DNA of 64,000 bases from Lachnospiraceae bacterium (GCA_024399135.1 JAKSHY010000001.1:62001-126000); one strand, 5' to 3'; shown: positions 1-9,906, counted from the first letter of the stretch. Numbers and translations are program-made. Notes: a model not told the origin generated them from the letters alone.

Positions 1-804
1 TTTAACTCTCATATAGATGGACGTAAAATTTTTATGGGCCCTGAAGAGAGTATGCAGATACAGTCTAATCTAGCTTCGACTATAGCAATGGCTTTTGATG
101 AATGTCCTTCATCGGTTGCCGATAAGTCATATGTGAAGCAGTCGGTAGACAGAACAACAAGGTGGCTTCTTCGCTGTAAAAATGAGATGTCACGTCTTAA
201 TTCACAAGAATATACGATTAATAAGAATCAGCTTCTTTTTGGCATTAATCAGGGTGCAATATATAATGATATTAGAATAGAACATGCTAAGACCATTTCT
301 GAGCTTGAACTTCCTGGTTATGCGATTGGTGGACTGGCCGTTGGGGAAAGTCATGAAGAAATGTATGATGTTATTGAACATACAGTTCCTTTTCTTCCGA
401 AGGACAAACCTGTATATTTAATGGGTGTTGGAACTCCAATTAATATAATTGAAGGAGTTTATAGAGGAATTGACTTTTTTGATTGTGTATACCCATCAAG
501 AAATGGAAGACATGGTCATTTATATACATACAATGGTAAAATTAATTTGTTTAATGCCAAATACGAAAAGGATTTAAGACCTATAGAAGAAGGTTGTAAA
601 TGTCCCGCATGCCAAAGATATTCTAGAGCCTACATAAGACATCTTCTTAAAGCGAAGGAAATGCTTGGAATGAGATTATGTGTTCTTCATAACCTGTATT
701 TTTATAATCACTTAATGGAAGATATAAGGCTTGCTATAGAAGAAGACAGATTTTCATCGTTCAGAGAAGAAAAGATATATTCTATGTCAAATGATGATAA
801 ATAA
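1..804 (+). CDS. tgt: Queuine/preQ1 tRNA-guanine transglycosylase, 5'-truncated by the window
   Basis: The reading frame is open from base 1 (FNSHIDGRKIFMGPEES), so the gene begins outside the window and the ATG at 34 is internal. The enzyme swaps guanine-34 of the tRNAs with GUN anticodons for preQ1, the queuosine precursor. The visible half has the active-site stretch FDCVYPSRNGR, where the family's catalytic Asp normally sits, and the C-terminal zinc site CKCPAC followed by a His about 12 residues on (about 597-650). The next gene, yajC, follows tgt in many bacteria, which supports the call. The visible part is the C-terminal two thirds of a normal-length enzyme. Confidence 0.95.
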   Translation, partial: FNSHIDGRKIFMGPEESMQIQSNLASTIAMAFDECPSSVADKSYVKQSVDRTTRWLLRCKNEMSRLNSQEYTINKNQLLFGINQGAIYNDIRIEHAKTISELELPGYAIGGLAVGESHEEMYDVIEHTVPFLPKDKPVYLMGVGTPINIIEGVYRGIDFFDCVYPSRNGRHGHLYTYNGKINLFNAKYEKDLRPIEEGCKCPACQRYSRAYIRHLLKAKEMLGMRLCVLHNLYFYNHLMEDIRLAIEEDRFSSFREEKIYSMSNDDK

Positions 805-875
805 CCCTTGTTTTTAGGGCGTTTATTTAGTATTATATGATTTAGTTTTGTTTATAGAAAAGTGAGGAAAATAAT

Positions 876-1193
876 ATGGGAAATGATGCAGCAGCTGCTA
901 CACAAGGCGGATTATTAAATGGAGGCATCGTGATGGTGGTCTATGTTGTGGTCATCGTTGCGTTTATTTATTTCTTGTTAATTCGTCCGCAGAAGAAAGA
1001 ACAAAAGAAAATGCAGGCAATGCATTCATCAATGGAAGTTGGCGATTGTATTCTTACTTCAAGTGGATTTTACGGTATAGTAATTGATATTACAGATGAT
1101 ACAGTTATTGTTGAGTTTGGAAATAATAAGAACTGTCGTATCCCAATGCAAAAGAGTGCTATTGTTCAGATTGAAAAAGCTAACGCAGAATAA
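876..1193 (+). CDS. yajC: Preprotein translocase accessory subunit YajC
   Basis: The 105-residue protein has one hydrophobic segment (about residues 16-36) ending in the family signature [12 protein letters not shown], then a small soluble cytoplasmic domain ([14 protein letters not shown]...). YajC associates with the SecDF complex at the inner face of the membrane. The start ATG at 876 follows a GTGAGGA Shine-Dalgarno-like site. The tgt-yajC order is classic. A strong hairpin with a T-run follows six bases after the stop, so the tgt-yajC unit very probably ends here. Confidence 0.93.
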   Translation: MGNDAAAATQGGLLNGGIVMVVYVVVIVAFIYFLLIRPQKKEQKKMQAMHSSMEVGDCILTSSGFYGIVIDITDDTVIVEFGNNKNCRIPMQKSAIVQIEKANAE

Positions 1194-1199
1194 TATTAA
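1171..1199 (+). promoter_or_regulatory. Candidate leuB promoter inside the yajC terminator region
   Basis: TTGAAA at 1171-1176 and TATTAA at 1194-1199 are 17 bases apart. The predicted start, near 1206, would fall inside the 5' arm of the yajC terminator hairpin. A transcript starting there would lack part of the stem and escape termination. The -10 matches the consensus in four of six positions, so this is a prediction only. Confidence 0.35.
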
Positions 1200-1233
1200 G
1201 CGCATGGGATCAAACCTGTGCGCTTTGTTTTTT
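1199..1233 (+). terminator. Intrinsic terminator after yajC, abutting the leuB Shine-Dalgarno
   Basis: A 10-bp stem (AGCGCATGGG, 1199-1208, with CCTGTGCGCT, 1215-1224, two G-U pairs) has a 6-nt loop and is followed by TTTGTTTTTT. The T-run ends at 1233 and the leuB Shine-Dalgarno AGGAGGA begins at 1234, so terminator and translation signal are directly joined. Confidence 0.8.
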
Positions 1234-1243
1234 AGGAGGATAT

Positions 1244-2326
1244 ATGGAACTTAAAATTGGAGTAATTAAAGGTGATGGAATTGGACCTGAAATAGTTGAA
1301 GAGGCTATGAAGGTTCTTGATAAGGTTGCAGATAAATACGGCCACAAGATGAATTATACACAGCTATTATTAGGTGGAGCTTCTATTGATGCAACAGGTG
1401 AACCTCTTACAGATGAAACTATAGCTAAGGCTAAAGAACAGGAAGCTATTTTAATGGGTTCAATTGGTGGAGATACTACGAAATCTCCTTGGTATAAGCT
1501 TGAACCTTCATTAAGACCTGAGGCCGGATTGTTAAAAATAAGAAAGTCTCTTAATCTTTTTGCTAACTTACGACCAGCATATCTTTATGATGTTTTGTCT
1601 GATGCATGTCCATTAAAGGAATCAGTAGCAAAACAGGGTTTTGATATGCTTATTATGAGAGAGCTGACAGGTGGTCTTTATTTTGGTGAAAGACATACCT
1701 CTATGGTAGATGGTGTAAAGACTGCAGTTGATACATTAAGTTATAACGAAAATGAGATTAGAAGAATTGCAATCAAGGCTTTTGATATTGCTAGAAAAAG
1801 AAATAATAAGGTTATTTCTGTAGATAAGGCTAATGTTCTTGATTCTTCAAGATTATGGAGAGAAGTAGTTAACGAAGTAGCAAAAAATTATCCTGATGTT
1901 ACTTTAGAACACATGCTTGTTGATAACTGTGCAATGCAGCTTGTTAAAAATCCTGCACAGTTTGATGTTGTATTAACAGAGAATATGTTCGGAGATATCT
2001 TATCTGATGAAGCGTCAATGATTACTGGTTCAATCGGAATGCTTTCATCAGCATCTTTAAATGACACAAAGTTTGGATTATACGAGCCTTCACACGGCTC
2101 AGCACCTGACATAGCAGGACAGGGAATTGCTAATCCTATAGCAACAATCTTAAGTGCTGCAATGATGTTAAGATATAGCTTCGATTTAGATGAAGAAGCA
2201 AATAGTATTGAAAAAGCTGTTAAGACAGTTCTTGATGAAGGCTACAGAACAGTAGATATCTATAGTGAAGGAACTGAGAAAGTAAATTGTTCTAAGATGG
2301 GCGATTTAATCGCAGAAAGGATATAG
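1244..2326 (+). CDS. leuB: 3-isopropylmalate dehydrogenase
   Basis: LeuB oxidatively decarboxylates 3-isopropylmalate to 2-oxoisocaproate with NAD+, the third step of leucine synthesis. The 360 residues are normal length. The N-terminus has the family GDGIGPE motif (about 10-16), the middle has [12 protein letters not shown], and the metal/substrate Asp segment [11 protein letters not shown] lies near 248-258. The ATG at 1244 follows AGGAGGA by three bases, which is close. It is the first gene of a leuB-ilvD-ilvB operon (3-nt gap to ilvD). leuC and leuD are about 30 kb away in the same window, so leucine genes are split. Confidence 0.97.
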   Translation: MELKIGVIKGDGIGPEIVEEAMKVLDKVADKYGHKMNYTQLLLGGASIDATGEPLTDETIAKAKEQEAILMGSIGGDTTKSPWYKLEPSLRPEAGLLKIRKSLNLFANLRPAYLYDVLSDACPLKESVAKQGFDMLIMRELTGGLYFGERHTSMVDGVKTAVDTLSYNENEIRRIAIKAFDIARKRNNKVISVDKANVLDSSRLWREVVNEVAKNYPDVTLEHMLVDNCAMQLVKNPAQFDVVLTENMFGDILSDEASMITGSIGMLSSASLNDTKFGLYEPSHGSAPDIAGQGIANPIATILSAAMMLRYSFDLDEEANSIEKAVKTVLDEGYRTVDIYSEGTEKVNCSKMGDLIAERI

Positions 2327-2329
2327 TAT

Positions 2330-3991
2330 ATGAAATCAGATAACGTTAAGGTTGGAATGCAGCAGGCACCTCATAGAAGTTTATTTAATGCCCTTGGATT
2401 CACAGAAGAAGAAATGAAAAAGCCTATGATTGGTATTGTTAGTTCATATAATGAAATAGTACCTGGTCATATGAACTTAGATAAAATTGTTAATGCAGTT
2501 AAGTTAGGAGTTGCGGAAGCAGGTGGTGTTCCTGTTGTTTTCCCTGCTATTGCAGTATGCGATGGTATTGCAATGGGACATATTGGAATGAAGTATTCTT
2601 TAGTTACCAGAGATTTGATTGCAGATTCTACTGAGTGTATGGCTCTTGCACATCAGTTTGATGGTCTTGTTATGGTTCCTAACTGTGATAAGAATGTTCC
2701 TGGTCTTTTAATGGCTGCAGCAAGAATTAATGTGCCAACTGTATTTGTTTCAGGTGGTCCTATGCTTGCCGGCCATGTTAAAGGACAGAAGAGATCGCTA
2801 TCTTCGATGTTTGAAGCAGTTGGAGCACATGCTGCAGGAAATATGACAGAAGAAGAAGTAAGAGAATTCGAAGAAAAAGTTTGTCCTACTTGTGGAAGCT
2901 GTTCTGGTATGTACACAGCAAACTCAATGAACTGTTTAACAGAAGCATTAGGAATGGGTCTTGGTGGAAATGGAACTATTCCAGCGGTTTATTCTGAAAG
3001 AATTAAGCTTGCAAAGCATGCAGGTATGGCAGTTATGGAGTTATTAAAGAAGGATATCAAGCCTCGAGATATTATGACTAAGGAAGCTGTTATCAATGCA
3101 CTTACAGTAGATATGGCTCTTGGCTGTTCTACTAATTCTATGTTACATCTTCCTGCAATTGCTCATGAAATTGGTTTTGATTTTGATATTTCATATGCTA
3201 ATGAAATTTCAGCTAAAACACCTAACCTTTGTCATTTAGCACCTGCTGGTCCTACTTATATGGAAGATTTAAACGAAGCAGGTGGTGTATGGACAGTCAT
3301 GAAAGAGCTTGCTGATATTGGCCTTTTGAATACTGATTGTATTACAGTAACTACTAAGACAGTTGGTGAGAATATTAAGAATTCCGTTAATAAAAATGAG
3401 GAAGTAATAAGACCAATAAGTAATCCTTATTCTAAGACAGGTGGTCTTGCTGTTCTTAAGGGAAATCTTGCTCCAGATGGCTCAGTTGTTAAACGTTCCG
3501 CTGTATGTGATGAAATGATGGTACATGAAGGCCCTGCAAGAGTATTTGATTGTGAAGAAGATGCTATTGAGGCAATTAAAGGTGGAAAGATTGTTGCCGG
3601 CGATGTTGTAGTAATTAGATATGAAGGACCTAAGGGTGGCCCTGGAATGAGAGAAATGCTTAATCCTACATCGGCTATTGCTGGAATGGGACTTGGTTCA
3701 TCGGTTGCTCTTATTACAGATGGTAGATTCTCGGGTGCAAGCCGTGGAGCTTCTATAGGACATGTTTCTCCTGAAGCAGCAGTAGGTGGTCCTATTGCGT
3801 TGGTTAAGGAAGGAGATATCATTTCTATTGATATTCCAAACACCAAGCTTGATATTAAGGTTTCAGATGAAGAAATGACTAAGAGAAAAGCAGAGTGGAC
3901 ACCACGTGAGCCTAAGGTAACATCAGGATATCTTTCAAGATATGAAAAGATGGTTACCTCTGGCGATAAGGGTGCTATATTAGTTAAATAA
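2330..3991 (+). CDS. ilvD: Dihydroxy-acid dehydratase
   Basis: IlvD dehydrates 2,3-dihydroxy-isovalerate and -methylvalerate to the keto acids that precede valine and isoleucine, using an Fe-S cluster. The 553-residue protein has the cluster cysteines in CDKN (C119) and CPTCGSC (185-191), and the C-terminal conserved segment [16 protein letters not shown]. It starts three bases after the leuB stop, with an AAGGA Shine-Dalgarno inside the end of leuB, so the two are probably translated from one message. ilvB follows 22 bases later. Confidence 0.97.
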   Translation: MKSDNVKVGMQQAPHRSLFNALGFTEEEMKKPMIGIVSSYNEIVPGHMNLDKIVNAVKLGVAEAGGVPVVFPAIAVCDGIAMGHIGMKYSLVTRDLIADSTECMALAHQFDGLVMVPNCDKNVPGLLMAAARINVPTVFVSGGPMLAGHVKGQKRSLSSMFEAVGAHAAGNMTEEEVREFEEKVCPTCGSCSGMYTANSMNCLTEALGMGLGGNGTIPAVYSERIKLAKHAGMAVMELLKKDIKPRDIMTKEAVINALTVDMALGCSTNSMLHLPAIAHEIGFDFDISYANEISAKTPNLCHLAPAGPTYMEDLNEAGGVWTVMKELADIGLLNTDCITVTTKTVGENIKNSVNKNEEVIRPISNPYSKTGGLAVLKGNLAPDGSVVKRSAVCDEMMVHEGPARVFDCEEDAIEAIKGGKIVAGDVVVIRYEGPKGGPGMREMLNPTSAIAGMGLGSSVALITDGRFSGASRGASIGHVSPEAAVGGPIALVKEGDIISIDIPNTKLDIKVSDEEMTKRKAEWTPREPKVTSGYLSRYEKMVTSGDKGAILVK

Positions 3992-4013
3992 TTAAGAATT
4001 AGGAGAATTAATA

Positions 4014-5705
4014 ATGTTAATAAACGGTTCTGATTTAGTTATACAGTGTTTAAAAGAACAGGGTGTTGATACAGTATTTGGTTATCCAGGTGGAACAATA
4101 CTTAATGTTTATGATGCTTTATATAAGTACAATGAGGCGAATCCTAAGAATCAAATTAATCATATTTTGACTAGTCATGAGCAGGGAGCTTCTCATGCCG
4201 CAGATGGTTATGCAAGATCTACAGGAAAGGTAGGTGTGTGTTTCGCAACTTCCGGCCCTGGTTCTACTAATCTTGTAACAGGTATTGCAACAGCATATAT
4301 GGATTCGGTTCCTATGGTTGCTATCACATGTAATGTAGGTCTTCCTCTTTTGGGAAAAGATACATTCCAGGAGGTTGATATTGCTGGAATTACTATGCCT
4401 ATTACTAAGCATAGTGTCATAGTTAAGGACATTAACAAGCTTGCAGATACAATAAGAAAAGCATTTGAAATAGCATCAACTAATCGTCCAGGACCAGTTT
4501 TGGTGGATATTACAAAAGATGTTACAGCTGCGATGATTGACTATGAACCAGTTAAGATTGTTAAGAAGCCTGTTAAAAAAACATATAAGGATGAAGATAT
4601 TAAGACAGCTGTTAAGATGATTGAAATGTCTAAGAAGCCTTTCATTTATGTTGGTGGTGGTGCTGTTATTTCAGGCGCCAGTGACGAAGTTAGAGAATTA
4701 TCCAAGAAGATTGATGCACCTGTTTGTGATACTTTGATGGGTAAGGGCGTTATGGATGGATATTCAGACCATTATACGGGTATGATTGGTATGCATGGTA
4801 CTAAGGCTTCCAATTTCGGTGTTAGTGAATGTGACTTACTTATCGCTCTTGGTGCCAGATTTTCAGACCGTGTAACTGGTAATACAGCTTCTTTTGCAAC
4901 TAATGCTAAGGTTCTGCATATCGATATTGATGCAGCTGAAATTGATAAGAATATTAAAACAAGTGCATCAGTTGTTGGCGATTTGAAAGAAGTATTAACT
5001 GAAATTAATGCCAAGGTTAAGGAACAAAAGCATCCTCAGTGGATTAAACATATTAAGGAATTGAAAGAAGAATTCCCATTATCATATGATAAGACGAATC
5101 TTTCTTGCCCATATGTTATTGAAGAAATTGATAAGGCTACTAAAGGAAAAGCTATTATTACAACAGATGTTGGACAGCATCAGATGTGGACAGCTCAGTA
5201 TTATAAATATACAGCTCCTCGCACATTCCTTTCATCAGGTGGACTTGGAACTATGGGATATGGTCTTGGCGCATGTATAGGTGCTAAGGTTGGTAATCCT
5301 GATAAAATATGTATTAATGTAGCTGGAGACGGATGTTTCAGAATGAACTTAAATGAACTTGCTACAGCATCAAGATATAATATTCCTATTATTCAGGTTG
5401 TTATTAATAACCATGTTTTAGGAATGGTTCGTCAGTGGCAGACATTATTCTATGGAAAGAGATATTCACAGACTATTCTTAATGATAATGTTGATTTTAT
5501 TAAAGTATCAGAAGGTTTAGGCTGTAAGGCAATAAGAGTTACTAAGAAGGAAGAGGTTTCAAAAGCAATTAAGGAAGCGCTTAAGGCAAAAGGACCTGTT
5601 GTTATTGAATGTGTAATTCCAGAGGATGATAAGGTATTCCCAATGGTAAGTCCTGGTGCTCCTATTAAAGAAGCATTTGATGCATCTGATCTAGAAAAGA
5701 AATAG
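4014..5705 (+). CDS. ilvB: Acetolactate synthase large (catalytic) subunit, copy 1
   Basis: This ThDP- and Mg-dependent enzyme condenses pyruvate with pyruvate or 2-oxobutyrate, the first common step of valine, leucine and isoleucine synthesis. Its 563 residues carry the ThDP-activating Glu (E56 in SHEQGASHAADGYAR) and the GDG...NN metal/ThDP motif (G438-N466). The downstream GMVRQWQTLFYGKRYS is the classic acetolactate synthase sequence. The Shine-Dalgarno AGGAG lies 8-9 bases before the ATG. No small subunit adjoins it; two tandem small-subunit genes lie at 29.1-30.2 kb next to a second, more divergent large subunit. This copy is the closer match to standard IlvB. Confidence 0.96.
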   Translation: MLINGSDLVIQCLKEQGVDTVFGYPGGTILNVYDALYKYNEANPKNQINHILTSHEQGASHAADGYARSTGKVGVCFATSGPGSTNLVTGIATAYMDSVPMVAITCNVGLPLLGKDTFQEVDIAGITMPITKHSVIVKDINKLADTIRKAFEIASTNRPGPVLVDITKDVTAAMIDYEPVKIVKKPVKKTYKDEDIKTAVKMIEMSKKPFIYVGGGAVISGASDEVRELSKKIDAPVCDTLMGKGVMDGYSDHYTGMIGMHGTKASNFGVSECDLLIALGARFSDRVTGNTASFATNAKVLHIDIDAAEIDKNIKTSASVVGDLKEVLTEINAKVKEQKHPQWIKHIKELKEEFPLSYDKTNLSCPYVIEEIDKATKGKAIITTDVGQHQMWTAQYYKYTAPRTFLSSGGLGTMGYGLGACIGAKVGNPDKICINVAGDGCFRMNLNELATASRYNIPIIQVVINNHVLGMVRQWQTLFYGKRYSQTILNDNVDFIKVSEGLGCKAIRVTKKEEVSKAIKEALKAKGPVVIECVIPEDDKVFPMVSPGAPIKEAFDASDLEKK

Positions 5706-5707
5706 TT

Positions 5708-7120
5708 ATGAAACGTAGTGTTAAGATAGGCTTAGGAATTTCATTTGGTATTATATTTTTGTCCGTGATAGGTCTATATTTAGGACTTGCTTATTATTAT
5801 AAAAATGGTTTTTCCTATGGAACTAAGATTAATGGCATTTCGTGTACAGGAAAAACACCAGAACAGGTTGCTGTTGACTTAGCATATCAGGCACCTACTT
5901 ATGAAGGACTTAGAATTCTTTCAAAAGATGGAAAAGAATATAAAATCACGCCAGATGATGTTGACTTAAAATATGATTTTGAAAAGCCTGTAGAAGATGC
6001 CTATTTGAATCAAAATGCAATGTTCTGGGGAATGAATCTTTTACCTTCCTATCAGGGTATAAATATTGAGCCAGACGTTTCTTATGACAAAGACAAATTG
6101 TATGAGATTGTTTCTAAGCTTGATTTGTGGAAAGAAAATATTCCAAAGGATAAACGAAAAGTAGAAATTAAGCAAAATAATAATGATGGTTTTGTTCTTG
6201 TTAATCAAAAGACGGATATATTGAATGAGATTTCTACACCTAATTTGGTATATGAATTTTTTGACAATAATGAATCTGTTTTAGATTTAGCAAAAGCAGG
6301 ATGCTATGAGGACCTTCCTCTTACGAAGGTTGATGAAGCTACAATTGACCTTTTTGATAAACTTAAAAGCTTTCAAGACTGTTCAATAGAATATCATATT
6401 GGTGATGAAGTTGTTAACATTGGACCTGGTGCTATAGCTACATTTGCACTTATTGATGAAAATGGCGATTACATTCTAGACGATAATGGGAATATACAGC
6501 CTGATACAGAAAAGATTAATGTATTCATGGATGCTTTTACTAAAAAGTATAGTACCTATGGAAGTAACAGGGTGTTCAAAACTACTGAGGGAAGAAATGT
6601 AATTGTTGAAGGCGGAACCTATGGAAAGCTTATTGACCAGGAGGAAGAAACTAATTTTTTGTTAGACGCAATGTCTCGTCATCTGCATACAGTAAGAACT
6701 CCTATGTATTCTCAGGATAATACTTTTAAAGGCGCAGAAGATATAGGTAATACCTATATTGAAATTGATATGACAACTCAGCATCTTTATTATTATGTGG
6801 ATGGTGCTTTGATTTTAGATTCCGATATAGTAACTGGTAATTTAAGATTAGGACATGGAACTATTACAGGTACATATTCTGTTCTTGATAAGGCAAGAAA
6901 TGTTACTTTGCGAGGACGTGATTATGAATCGTTTGTAAAATTCTGGATTCATGTTCATAGAGGTATCGGTATTCATGACGCATCATGGAGACATGGAAAA
7001 TTTGGTGGAGAAATATATAAGACTAATGGTTCACATGGATGTGTTAATACACGTCATGATGAAGTAAAACAGTTATGGGAATTAGTGGAAATAGGCACTC
7101 CGGTTGTTTTGTTTTACTAA
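5708..7120 (+). CDS. L,D-transpeptidase (YkuD family), membrane anchored
   Basis: The 470-residue protein has an N-terminal membrane segment (about 7-30), a long extracellular region like the peptidoglycan-binding-4 repeats found before YkuD domains, and a C-terminal YkuD domain with the catalytic SHGCVNT motif (His443, Cys445). Such enzymes make 3-3 peptide cross-links in peptidoglycan or attach proteins to it. It starts two bases after the ilvB stop with no good Shine-Dalgarno, so it probably depends on ilvB transcription and perhaps translation. A cell-wall gene at the tail of an amino-acid operon may be incidental. Domain assignment is secure; the physiological role is unknown. Confidence 0.9.
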   Translation: MKRSVKIGLGISFGIIFLSVIGLYLGLAYYYKNGFSYGTKINGISCTGKTPEQVAVDLAYQAPTYEGLRILSKDGKEYKITPDDVDLKYDFEKPVEDAYLNQNAMFWGMNLLPSYQGINIEPDVSYDKDKLYEIVSKLDLWKENIPKDKRKVEIKQNNNDGFVLVNQKTDILNEISTPNLVYEFFDNNESVLDLAKAGCYEDLPLTKVDEATIDLFDKLKSFQDCSIEYHIGDEVVNIGPGAIATFALIDENGDYILDDNGNIQPDTEKINVFMDAFTKKYSTYGSNRVFKTTEGRNVIVEGGTYGKLIDQEEETNFLLDAMSRHLHTVRTPMYSQDNTFKGAEDIGNTYIEIDMTTQHLYYYVDGALILDSDIVTGNLRLGHGTITGTYSVLDKARNVTLRGRDYESFVKFWIHVHRGIGIHDASWRHGKFGGEIYKTNGSHGCVNTRHDEVKQLWELVEIGTPVVLFY

Positions 7121-7128
7121 ATCTTTAA

Positions 7129-7158
7129 TTGACTAAAGCGTGTTAATAAGTTTATAAT
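7129..7158 (+). promoter_or_regulatory. Promoter of serC-serA
   Basis: TTGACT (7129-7134) and a perfect TATAAT (7153-7158) are separated by 18 bases. The expected start near 7165 gives a leader of about 45 bases before serC. A second TATAAT at 7177-7182 has no good -35 and is probably incidental. Confidence 0.65.
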
Positions 7159-7209
7159 GTCATTTAGCATTTTGGCTATAATATATTAATTTTAATGGAG
7201 GATAGAAAA

Positions 7210-8289
7210 GTGGCTAGAGTATTTAATTTTTCAGCAGGTCCAGCAATGATGCCATTACCTGTATTAGAAGAAATCCAGTCGGAGCTTCTTGATTATCAGG
7301 GAAGTGGAATGAGTGTAATGGAGATGTCACACCGATCGAAGGTGTTCCAACAGATTGCTGATGAAGCTGAAGCAGATTTAAGAGAATTAATGAACATCCC
7401 TGACAATTATAAGGTTTTATTTATTCAGGGTGGAGCTACTCTTGAATTCTCTATGATTCCTATAAATTTGTGCAAAAATGGTGTGTTTGATTATATTGTG
7501 ACAGGAGCATGGTCTAAGAAGGCAGCTACTGAAGCTAAGAAGTTTGGTAAGGTAAATGTAATTGCTTCTTCTGAAGATAAGAATTACAGCTATATTCCAG
7601 ACTGCTCAGACCTCCCAGTTGATGATGATGCAGATTATGTATATATTTGTGAAAACGAAACAATTCATGGAACAACATTCCAGAAGCTTCCTAATACAAA
7701 GGGAAAGATTTTAGTTTCAGATCAGTCGTCAATGTTTTTAAGCAAGCCATGTAATGTTTCTGATTATGGAATGATTTATGGTGGAGTTCAGAAGAATATC
7801 GGACCTGCTGGTCTTTCAATTGTAATAATCAGAGAAGATTTAATCAGAGAAGATTTAGATCCAGCTACTCCTGTATATTTAAGATATGATACACATGCTA
7901 ATAATGGATCTATGTACAATACACCTAACTGCTGGGCTATTTATGTATGTGGTAAGGTATTCAAGTACTTAAAGAAAATTGGCGGCTTAGAAAAGATGAA
8001 TGAAATGAACGAGAAAAAGGCTGCTATTTTATATGATTTCTTAGATCAGAGTAAGATGTTTAACGGTACTGTTGAAAAAGAATTCAGATCATTAATGAAT
8101 GTTCCATTCGTAACTGAGAGCGCTGAAAAGGATGCAGCTGTTGTTGCAGCGACCAAGGCTGCAGGATTTGATAATCTTAAGGGACATAAGAGCGTAGGTG
8201 GATTAAGAGCTTCTATCTACAATGCTATGCCAATAGAAGGTGTACAGGCTTTAGTTGATTTCCTTAAGAAGTATGAGGAGGAAAATTAA
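7210..8289 (+). CDS. serC: Phosphoserine aminotransferase
   Basis: SerC is a PLP enzyme that converts 3-phosphohydroxypyruvate to phosphoserine using glutamate. The start is set at the GTG at 7210: the family begins (M)xRVFNFSAGP, and an upstream in-frame ATG at 7195 overlaps the Shine-Dalgarno GGAGGA (7197-7202), which sits correctly for 7210. That gives 359 residues, the usual length. The PLP lysine is K195 in YGGVQKNIGPAG. The stop overlaps the serA start by one base (TAATG), so the two serine-pathway enzymes are translationally coupled. Confidence 0.95.
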   Translation: MARVFNFSAGPAMMPLPVLEEIQSELLDYQGSGMSVMEMSHRSKVFQQIADEAEADLRELMNIPDNYKVLFIQGGATLEFSMIPINLCKNGVFDYIVTGAWSKKAATEAKKFGKVNVIASSEDKNYSYIPDCSDLPVDDDADYVYICENETIHGTTFQKLPNTKGKILVSDQSSMFLSKPCNVSDYGMIYGGVQKNIGPAGLSIVIIREDLIREDLDPATPVYLRYDTHANNGSMYNTPNCWAIYVCGKVFKYLKKIGGLEKMNEMNEKKAAILYDFLDQSKMFNGTVEKEFRSLMNVPFVTESAEKDAAVVAATKAAGFDNLKGHKSVGGLRASIYNAMPIEGVQALVDFLKKYEEEN

Positions 8290-9452
8290 TGTTTAATTAC
8301 TATTGCTTAAATCCAATTGCTAAGGTTGGTCTTGATAATTTTACTGATAATTTCAAGGCAACAGAAGATGTAAATGCAGCAGAAGGTATTTTAGTTCGTT
8401 CCGCAGCTATGCATGACATGGAACTTTCAGAAAATCTTTTGGCTGTTGCTAGAGCAGGTGCAGGTGTTAATAATATTCCTTTAGATGAATGTGCTAAAAA
8501 GGGTATTGTAGTATTCAATACACCTGGTGCTAATGCTAATGGCGTTAAGGAGCTTGTTATAGCAGGTATGCTTTTAGCATCACGTGATATTGTTGGAGGT
8601 ATTGGCTGGGTTAAGGATAATACTTCTGATGAGAATATTGGAAAATCAGCAGAGAAGGCTAAGAAAGCATTTGCTGGTACTGAAGTTCAGGGTAAGAAGC
8701 TTGGTATTATTGGTCTTGGTGCTATCGGTGTTAAGGTTGCTAATGTTGCTAAGCACATGGGTATGGAAGTATATGGTTATGATCCATACGTTTCAGTTGA
8801 TGCTGCTTGGAATTTAAGCCGTGATGTTAAGCACGTTCTTAATGTTGATGAAATTTATGAGCAGTGTGACATTATCACAATTCATGTTCCTTTGTTAGAT
8901 TCTACTAAGGGTATGATCAATAAGGATTCTATTTCGAAAATGAAGGATGGTGTTATTCTTCTTAACTTTGCAAGAGATCTTCTTTGCAATGAGGTAGACA
9001 TTCTTGATGGAATTAAGGCTGGTAAGATTCGTAAGTATGTATCAGATTTCCCTAACTCAACAACAGCAGGTCAGGAAGGCTGTATAGTAATTCCTCATCT
9101 TGGAGCTTCTACAGAAGAGTCTGAAGATAACTGTGCTAAGATGGCAGTTAAAGAAATGATGAATTATTTAGAGAATGGTAATATTATTAATTCAGTTAAC
9201 TTCCCTAACTGTGATATGGGAGTATGTCAGCAGGCTGGCAGAGTTGCTATTATGCACACTAACACAGCTAATATGATTACTAAGTTTACAGCATGCTTTG
9301 GAGATGAGGGCATTAATATTTCTGATATGATGAACAAGTCAAAGGGTGAATATGCTTATACAATGATTGATGTTGAGACTAAAGCAGATGATTCTATTAT
9401 TAATAAGCTTAATAGCATTGATGGCGTAATCAGAGTTCGTGTTGTTAAATAA
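8289..9452 (+). CDS. serA: D-3-phosphoglycerate dehydrogenase
   Basis: SerA catalyses the first step of serine synthesis, oxidising 3-phosphoglycerate with NAD+. The 387-residue protein has a central Rossmann motif GLGAIGVKVANVAKHMG with the acidic residue of YGYDPY after it, typical of NAD preference. The 2-hydroxyacid dehydrogenase fold is followed by a C-terminal ACT domain (about 315-387), which in relatives senses serine. It is shorter than the long SerA forms because it lacks the extra intervening domain. The start overlaps the serC stop by one base, and a strong terminator closes the operon. Confidence 0.95.
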   Translation: MFNYYCLNPIAKVGLDNFTDNFKATEDVNAAEGILVRSAAMHDMELSENLLAVARAGAGVNNIPLDECAKKGIVVFNTPGANANGVKELVIAGMLLASRDIVGGIGWVKDNTSDENIGKSAEKAKKAFAGTEVQGKKLGIIGLGAIGVKVANVAKHMGMEVYGYDPYVSVDAAWNLSRDVKHVLNVDEIYEQCDIITIHVPLLDSTKGMINKDSISKMKDGVILLNFARDLLCNEVDILDGIKAGKIRKYVSDFPNSTTAGQEGCIVIPHLGASTEESEDNCAKMAVKEMMNYLENGNIINSVNFPNCDMGVCQQAGRVAIMHTNTANMITKFTACFGDEGINISDMMNKSKGEYAYTMIDVETKADDSIINKLNSIDGVIRVRVVK

Positions 9453-9480
9453 GTGAATTATAAAAAATAAATCTAATATA

Positions 9481-9520
9481 AAAAGATGGGTTATATCGAT
9501 TGATAAACCCATCTTTTTTT
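9481..9520 (+). terminator. Terminator after serA
   Basis: An A-rich stem with the core GATGGGTT (9485-9492) pairs with AACCCATC (9506-9513) and runs into eight T. The A-run on the 5' side could also let it work for the minus-strand gene that ends at 9554. Confidence 0.85.
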
Positions 9521-9553
9521 ATGTTTAGAAAAATATTTTTGTACAATCTAATA

Positions 9554-9823
9554 TTAAAATTCTAGTTTTCCAAGATCTGTTACGCCAGCTTCTTCCATTG
9601 TCTGCTGAAACTGTTTTTCCATATCAATTTTCTGAAGAGTTGCTAGATCCATATATTTAATAAAGATATCCTCAATAGCAACTCCTTCTTCATCAGCAAT
9701 TTCCTGCATTACTGGTTTTAATTTATCAAGCTGGAATGAAATCTTAGTTTTTTGAGGATCAATATCAGATAATACATTTTCAGCATATTTATTTATTTTA
9801 TTAAGCATTTCCTGATCTGTCAT
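9554..9823 (-). CDS. Small conserved-looking protein of unknown function
   Basis: I do not recognise this 89-residue protein. The start is placed at 9823 because AAAGGAA lies nine bases upstream of it, whereas the in-frame ATG at 9841 overlaps that Shine-Dalgarno. It is soluble, acidic and mostly helical in appearance (MTDQEMLNKINKYAEN...), without cysteines, signal or membrane segment. It stands alone on the minus strand, divergent from the branching-enzyme-like gene with 105 bases between the starts. No function is proposed. Confidence 0.7.
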   Translation of the reverse strand: MTDQEMLNKINKYAENVLSDIDPQKTKISFQLDKLKPVMQEIADEEGVAIEDIFIKYMDLATLQKIDMEKQFQQTMEEAGVTDLGKLEF

Positions 9824-9877
9824 AATAATATTTCCTTTCATATATAATAACTAAATGTTATGATAGCACACGCTAAC

Positions 9878-9906
9878 TTGTTTTGTATAGGGAACTTTGT
9901 TATAGT
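9878..9906 (+). promoter_or_regulatory. Promoter of the branching-enzyme-like gene
   Basis: TTGTTT (9878-9883) and TATAGT (9901-9906) are separated by 17 bases. Transcription should start near 9913, only about 16 bases before the ATG at 9929, so the Shine-Dalgarno GGAGG (9915-9919) lies at the very 5' end of the message. Confidence 0.6.

Noticed and set aside
800-830. Terminator after tgt
   Set aside because: Only CCCT and AGGG can pair (4 bp) and the T-run is in the loop; read-through into yajC is more likely.
3427-3846. Long minus-strand open frames inside ilvD and other core genes
   Set aside because: They are antisense shadows of well-conserved proteins, with no Shine-Dalgarno and implausible composition.
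7195-7209. Alternative ATG start of serC at 7195
   Set aside because: It overlaps the Shine-Dalgarno GGAGGA that is correctly placed for the GTG at 7210, and the extra residues MEDRK are not part of the family.
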